Origin: Methanomicrobiales archaeon
GTDB lineage: Archaea > Halobacteriota > Methanomicrobia > Methanomicrobiales > Methanoculleaceae
Reading direction: 5' to 3'
NCBI GenBank assembly: GCA_019136335.1
Contig: JAGVUK010000097.1
Location: forward strand, 1-7,961
DNA: 7,961 nt
Shown here in pieces: positions 5,581-7,961 of this stretch. The stretch's first letter is position 1. The number at the start of each line of letters is the position of its first letter. The notes beneath the pieces were generated by a model. It saw nothing but the letters and a program-made list of their open reading frames with translations, did no database searches and was not told the origin of the DNA. A program made the translations under genes and the position numbers.

Positions 5581-5643
5581 ATACGCACACATACAGACTT
5601 GTTTCCCCGGTTATAGCGGGAGCTTCAGGGTCGAGGTGATGGG

Positions 5644-6669
5644 GTGCAAAAGAAGAAGTTGATCAATGCGCTGCTGTACGCGGTAGAGCGCGGCGGCCGC
5701 ATTGGCCGGACGAAACTCCTGAAGTTCATCTTCTTCGTGGATCTCATCTACTACAACCAGCGAGGAGCGACGCTCTGCGGGACGACCTACATCCGGATGC
5801 CGAAAGGGCCTGCTGAAGCTGCGGCATTCCAGTTGACGTTTGAGCCGAGCGCCTACCTGGACGTGAAGGCGCCGACAGCAAAGGCGTATCCGGGCAGGCG
5901 GACGTCGGGCAGCCGTTCCCGGGGCAGGAGTTACGAATCCTACACATACTACCCCAGGGTTCAGGCGGATCTTTCGCTATTTACCCCCTACGAGCGGGTG
6001 CTTCTCTGGACCGTACTTCAGTGGATGAAGTTAAAAAGCGCAGACCATATCAGCGACATAACCCACCAGTTCCGCCTCTGGAAGGAGTTTTCTGACGGTG
6101 AGGAGATCCCGCTTGAGCGCTTCCGGTTGAATTCAAGCGAGCTGGCGTACCTGGAGCGTTGCGGCCTGCACGCCGACGGCTTCGAGCGCACGTTCTGCAC
6201 AGGCATCCTCCCTCTCTCCACGGAGGTCTGCGATGCGCTCCACCCCCTGAAGGCGGAACGGATTGCCGCCATCGAGGAGGTCCTGAATAGTTTCATTGCG
6301 ACGTATCCCCTGCCCGCCCTTGAGATCTTCTACGATGCATACCTGGCGTGGGACGACGCATACCGTTCAACCCTCCACCACAACCCCTCGCACGCCACCG
6401 CACTTGCGACCGAAGGCTGCGATGCCCTCTGCTTCGTCTCGCACGTCGTCGCGATGCATATGATCCCGGCTGTGTATAGAGAGGAGCAACTACAGGAGTT
6501 CTGCGACGCCGCGGAACGGCGCTTCAACACCGAGCGGGACGCGATCATCCGCGATAAGTCGCCCTCTCTCCCCCCGGATACCGACGCCGAGGTCTCGTCT
6601 CTTGTCGATATGGCAATGCGCATCTCTCGCGATCTCGCATGCGGCGAGTCTCCGGCAGGGAGGAGGTAA
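5644..6669 (+). CDS. Panacea (SocA/DUF4065-type) domain protein, putative antitoxin
   Basis: A 341-residue soluble protein. Residues 1 to about 160 show the Panacea/SocA pattern: KLINALLYAVERG near the N-terminus, TKLLKFIFFVDLIYYNQRG (23-41), the turn CGTTYIRMPKGPAE (45-58), then after a basic Ser/Arg-rich insertion (82-98) a helical block TPYERVLLWTVLQWMKLKSA ending in H141 and W146 and a G-x-x-I turn. Panacea domains neutralise many unrelated toxins in two-gene systems, and SocA is a proteolytic adaptor for SocB. Residues from about 165 onward form an additional mostly helical region (CxxH-rich, for example FVSHVVAMHM at 264-273) that I cannot assign and that may contact the partner. The GTG start at 5644 is supported by GAGGTGAT (5633-5640); the nearby ATG at 5639 is in another frame and stops at once. 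It overlaps or abuts the PIN gene. Domain call strong, antitoxin role inferred. Confidence 0.8.
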   Translation: MQKKKLINALLYAVERGGRIGRTKLLKFIFFVDLIYYNQRGATLCGTTYIRMPKGPAEAAAFQLTFEPSAYLDVKAPTAKAYPGRRTSGSRSRGRSYESYTYYPRVQADLSLFTPYERVLLWTVLQWMKLKSADHISDITHQFRLWKEFSDGEEIPLERFRLNSSELAYLERCGLHADGFERTFCTGILPLSTEVCDALHPLKAERIAAIEEVLNSFIATYPLPALEIFYDAYLAWDDAYRSTLHHNPSHATALATEGCDALCFVSHVVAMHMIPAVYREEQLQEFCDAAERRFNTERDAIIRDKSPSLPPDTDAEVSSLVDMAMRISRDLACGESPAGRR

Positions 6670-7330
6670 CCTGCCCTATTTCCTCGACAGTAACGTCCTC
6701 ATCGGGTACTATTTTCACGTCGCCGACACCTGGGGCACCGAGGCCGCGGATGTCTTCGAGGACCCGGAACCGAACCATTCCAGCACAGGGGTCTGGGCCG
6801 AGTGTTTCGGGGACGGAACGGGGGGACGGTGCCACACCATCCGGCAGAATCTCGTCCGCGAGTTCCGGCAGGCAGTTGCGCACCTGAAGCGGGACGGCTC
6901 AGTGGAGACCCTCCTCACCGAGGCCGAGGCCCGGGGGTGGAAAACCGTCCCGCTTCTCCGGAATGTTGCCGGGCTCTGCCGCGAGCAGCCGGCAGCGGCC
7001 CTGAAGACCCTCCTCGCGGTGAAGGAGCAATATGAAGCGCTCTGCCGGTGGCGATGCTCCGTCCTTGAGGACCGGAAGGCACTGGCGCTCCACACGCGGA
7101 CGGAACCTTACCGCGAGATCTGGAACCGGTTCAGTGCGGTCATCGACGACTACGACGACTGCGAGGTGATCCTCGATGCCCACGACGTCGCCGCGGCAAT
7201 CGACGGCATGGTGCTCTACACCGGGGATCACCGCCACATCGTTGCCAACCGGGAGCTCATTCTCTCGGAGACCCGCCTTTGTGATGTCCGGTACCTGGGG
7301 GACCGGATGGGCAGGGGGTCGGCGGCGTGA
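6602..7330 (+). CDS. PIN-domain nuclease-like protein, putative toxin
   Basis: Up to 242 residues. PIN domains are Mg-dependent single-strand RNA nucleases with a cluster of acidic residues. From the TTG start the first strand reads YFLDSNVLIGYYF (26-38, D29), the second acid is E67 in GVWAE, and the C-terminal half has DCEVILDAHDVAAAIDG (186-202, with D192 and D195) and the closing strand VLYTGDHRHI (204-213, D209). The order and spacing are PIN-like, with a long helical insertion (about 80-175) that makes it larger than VapC toxins (about 130 residues). Start: the TTG at 6602 has GAGGT 8 nt upstream but gives a 68-nt overlap with the Panacea gene and a 24-residue tail of unlikely composition. 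Starting at CTG 6671, just after GGAGGT, fits the PIN fold better but uses a rare start and short spacing. The tight linkage supports a toxin-antitoxin pair; cellular target unknown. Confidence 0.75.
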   Translation: MSIWQCASLAISHAASLRQGGGNLPYFLDSNVLIGYYFHVADTWGTEAADVFEDPEPNHSSTGVWAECFGDGTGGRCHTIRQNLVREFRQAVAHLKRDGSVETLLTEAEARGWKTVPLLRNVAGLCREQPAAALKTLLAVKEQYEALCRWRCSVLEDRKALALHTRTEPYREIWNRFSAVIDDYDDCEVILDAHDVAAAIDGMVLYTGDHRHIVANRELILSETRLCDVRYLGDRMGRGSAA

Positions 7331-7380
7331 GAGAACCTCTCGATCCGATTGTAGGCCGACCGTCCCTACCTAACTAAGGC

Positions 7381-7445
7381 GCTATAATGCCCTAGAAGGG
7401 TTCGTATTCACATCGGGCGGTTCAGGTGGATTTGCATACGTTTAT
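7381..7445 (+). promoter_or_regulatory. Possible promoter elements before the interrupted gene
   Basis: GCTATAATGC (7381-7390) is the best TATA-like element and would start transcription near 7412. A second AT-richer stretch, CATACGTTTATG (7435-7446), lies about 30 nt before the ATG at 7471 and would fit a leaderless transcript. A small CCCT-AGA-AGGG hairpin lies between (7389-7399). No clear Shine-Dalgarno sequence precedes 7471. Confidence 0.3.
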
Positions 7446-7470
7446 GGGTCCGTCAGGGCCAGAGTCACCT

Positions 7471-7788
7471 ATGGCGCACTGGACGATAACTCTCGCGCGA
7501 GAGGGAGCCGCGATCGTCGTCCGGGGTGAGGGCGACGACCCCCACGCTCCCGACAGGATCGACTACGAGATCCATGGCAACCCCGGCGGGGTATACCGGG
7601 CGTTGCTGGACCGGGTCGCGCCCGGCCCGTGGTCGTTTCAGGCCGACCGGATGCACGGTGAGCGCGACCTCTCCTGAATCGCCGACTGTGCCTATACCGA
7701 GGCGCTGCTGCACCCGGGGTGGTCGGTGGAGACCGATCTTCCCCCGCTGCCGGAGCCGGAGGAACTCCCGGAGGGTGCGGTCCCGTGA
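7471..7788 (+). pseudogene. Small gene interrupted by in-frame TGA (105 codons)
   Basis: From ATG 7471 (MAHWTITLAREG) an open frame of 68 codons ends at TGA 7675-7677, but the same frame goes on with coding-like sequence (IADCAYTEALLHPGWSVETD, then an acidic Pro-rich tail LPEPEELPEGAVP) to a TGA at 7786-7788. Composition and GC-rich third positions are the same before and after the stop. The simplest reading is one 105-residue protein of unknown family whose codon 69 became TGA, perhaps from TGG. The intact part is acidic, with beta-like strands (WTITL, AIVVRGEG, IDYEIHGNPGGVYRALLDRV) and no membrane segment. Alternatives are a genuine 68-residue protein, a sequencing error, or readthrough. 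Selenocysteine is unlikely, since it is not known in Methanomicrobiales and no SECIS-like element is evident. Longer starts at GTG 7426 or ATG 7444 are open, but their extra residues look non-coding. Confidence 0.5.
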
Positions 7789-7844
7789 GCCAGATAGGAA
7801 ATACTCCGGAACCTTCGGCCACTGGCTGACAGCAGAATCCATAT

Positions 7845-7858
7845 CCCGCTCCAGCGGG
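7845..7858 (+). terminator. Small hairpin after the interrupted gene
   Basis: CCCGC-TCCA-GCGGG forms a 5-bp stem with a 4-nt loop, 57 nt after the second TGA. A TCTTTTAG element follows about 20 nt later but is more likely the promoter of the next gene. Weak evidence for termination. Confidence 0.2.
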
Positions 7859-7875
7859 CTGCACGGGCAAATGCA

Positions 7876-7886
7876 AAGTCTTTTAG
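7876..7886 (+). promoter_or_regulatory. Possible TATA box for the gene at the right edge
   Basis: AAGTCTTTTAG lies about 35 nt before the ATG at 7917, which fits a nearly leaderless transcript. It shares TCTTTTAG with the element upstream of the Panacea gene (5565-5572). No Shine-Dalgarno sequence is visible before the ATG. Confidence 0.3.
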
Positions 7887-7916
7887 CGGGCTCCTTTCCA
7901 TATTCCATTGATCGCC

Positions 7917-7961
7917 ATGCCCGCTCCACCCGAGATCGTCGATCTGGTCCGGCGGTTCGAC
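7917..7961 (+). CDS. Partial gene start, possibly a type IIG/Eco57I-like restriction-modification protein
   Basis: Only 15 codons are in the window: MPAPPEIVDLVRRFD, open to the edge. From memory, large Eco57I-like restriction-modification and adenine methylase proteins often begin with a similar P-x-E-I-x-x-L-V-x-R-F stretch before a YNE...R..FIDP.F..LGWD region. The latter would lie outside this window, so the assignment is a guess from 15 residues. It would fit the Panacea/PIN pair upstream as part of a defence neighbourhood. Confidence 0.4.
   Translation, partial: MPAPPEIVDLVRRFD

Larger units (their letters stand above)
5255..5643 (+). other. 389-bp spacer with hairpins, no convincing gene
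   Basis: Besides the hairpins just after tupC (listed separately), it contains CGGTTC-GCA-GAACCG (5453-5467), the 10-nt palindrome CCTCCGGAGG (5500-5509) and an AT-richer promoter-like stretch before the next gene. A 47-codon open frame (5396-5539, starting MGMAVYRSREAQ) has ordinary-looking codons but no ribosome binding site or recognisable domain, so I do not call it. The transition from the conserved metal-uptake block to the Panacea/PIN pair happens here, making it a plausible junction between core and accessory DNA. Confidence 0.5.

Noticed and set aside
7385..7415. GGGTTCGTATTC, another tRNA T-arm look-alike
   Set aside because: The conserved A of the T-loop is missing and the flanks do not give a cloverleaf.
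7675..7677. TGA as a selenocysteine codon
   Set aside because: Selenoprotein decoding is known in Methanococcales and Methanopyrus but not in Methanomicrobiales, and no SECIS-like hairpin or selenoprotein family context is seen.
7465..7929. 154-codon open frame on the - strand over the interrupted gene
   Set aside because: It is Arg/Pro-rich with no recognisable domain; the + frame has the better codon pattern on both sides of the TGA.

Overview
The window looks like chromosomal DNA from a high-GC methanogenic archaeon, most likely of the order Methanomicrobiales (Methanoculleus-like). This is inferred from GC-rich third codon positions, AT-rich TATA-type promoter patches upstream of start codons, some leaderless-looking starts, an archaeal lipoprotein signal on TupA, and the molybdenum/tungsten theme typical of methanogens, whose formylmethanofuran and formate dehydrogenases need these metals. 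The genus is a guess.

Layout. Positions 1-706 hold no convincing gene. They contain two families of tandem direct repeats (31-140 and 166-480), a 14-bp perfect hairpin where two repeat copies meet (303-345), further GC-rich hairpins (596-647) and a T-tract terminator for the leftward genes. Two small leftward genes follow: a winged-helix-like protein (707-1066) and a 77-residue conserved-looking protein (1116-1349). A 14-nt perfect palindrome at 1370-1383 lies in their shared upstream region with the rightward gene at 1442-2248. That gene encodes an amino-acid-kinase-fold protein that matches the molybdenum storage protein (MoSto) family closely. After an AT-rich control region with a TATA box and two inverted repeats comes tupABC (2470-5254), a complete tungstate ABC importer. 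Together these give tungstate/molybdate uptake plus an intracellular oxyanion store, possibly with a linked small regulator.

A 389-bp spacer (5255-5643) carries hairpins and a short sequence resembling the repeats at the left end. Then comes a two-gene unit: a Panacea (SocA/DUF4065-type) domain protein with an unassigned C-terminal extension (5644-6669), followed by an overlapping PIN-domain nuclease-like protein (6602-7330). This has the layout of an antitoxin-toxin or defence pair and is the best candidate here for an undescribed system.

The right end holds a small gene interrupted by an in-frame TGA (7471-7788) and the first 15 codons of another gene (7917-7961). Its start resembles the N-terminus of Eco57I-like/type IIG restriction-modification proteins, so the right third may be the edge of a defence or accessory region.
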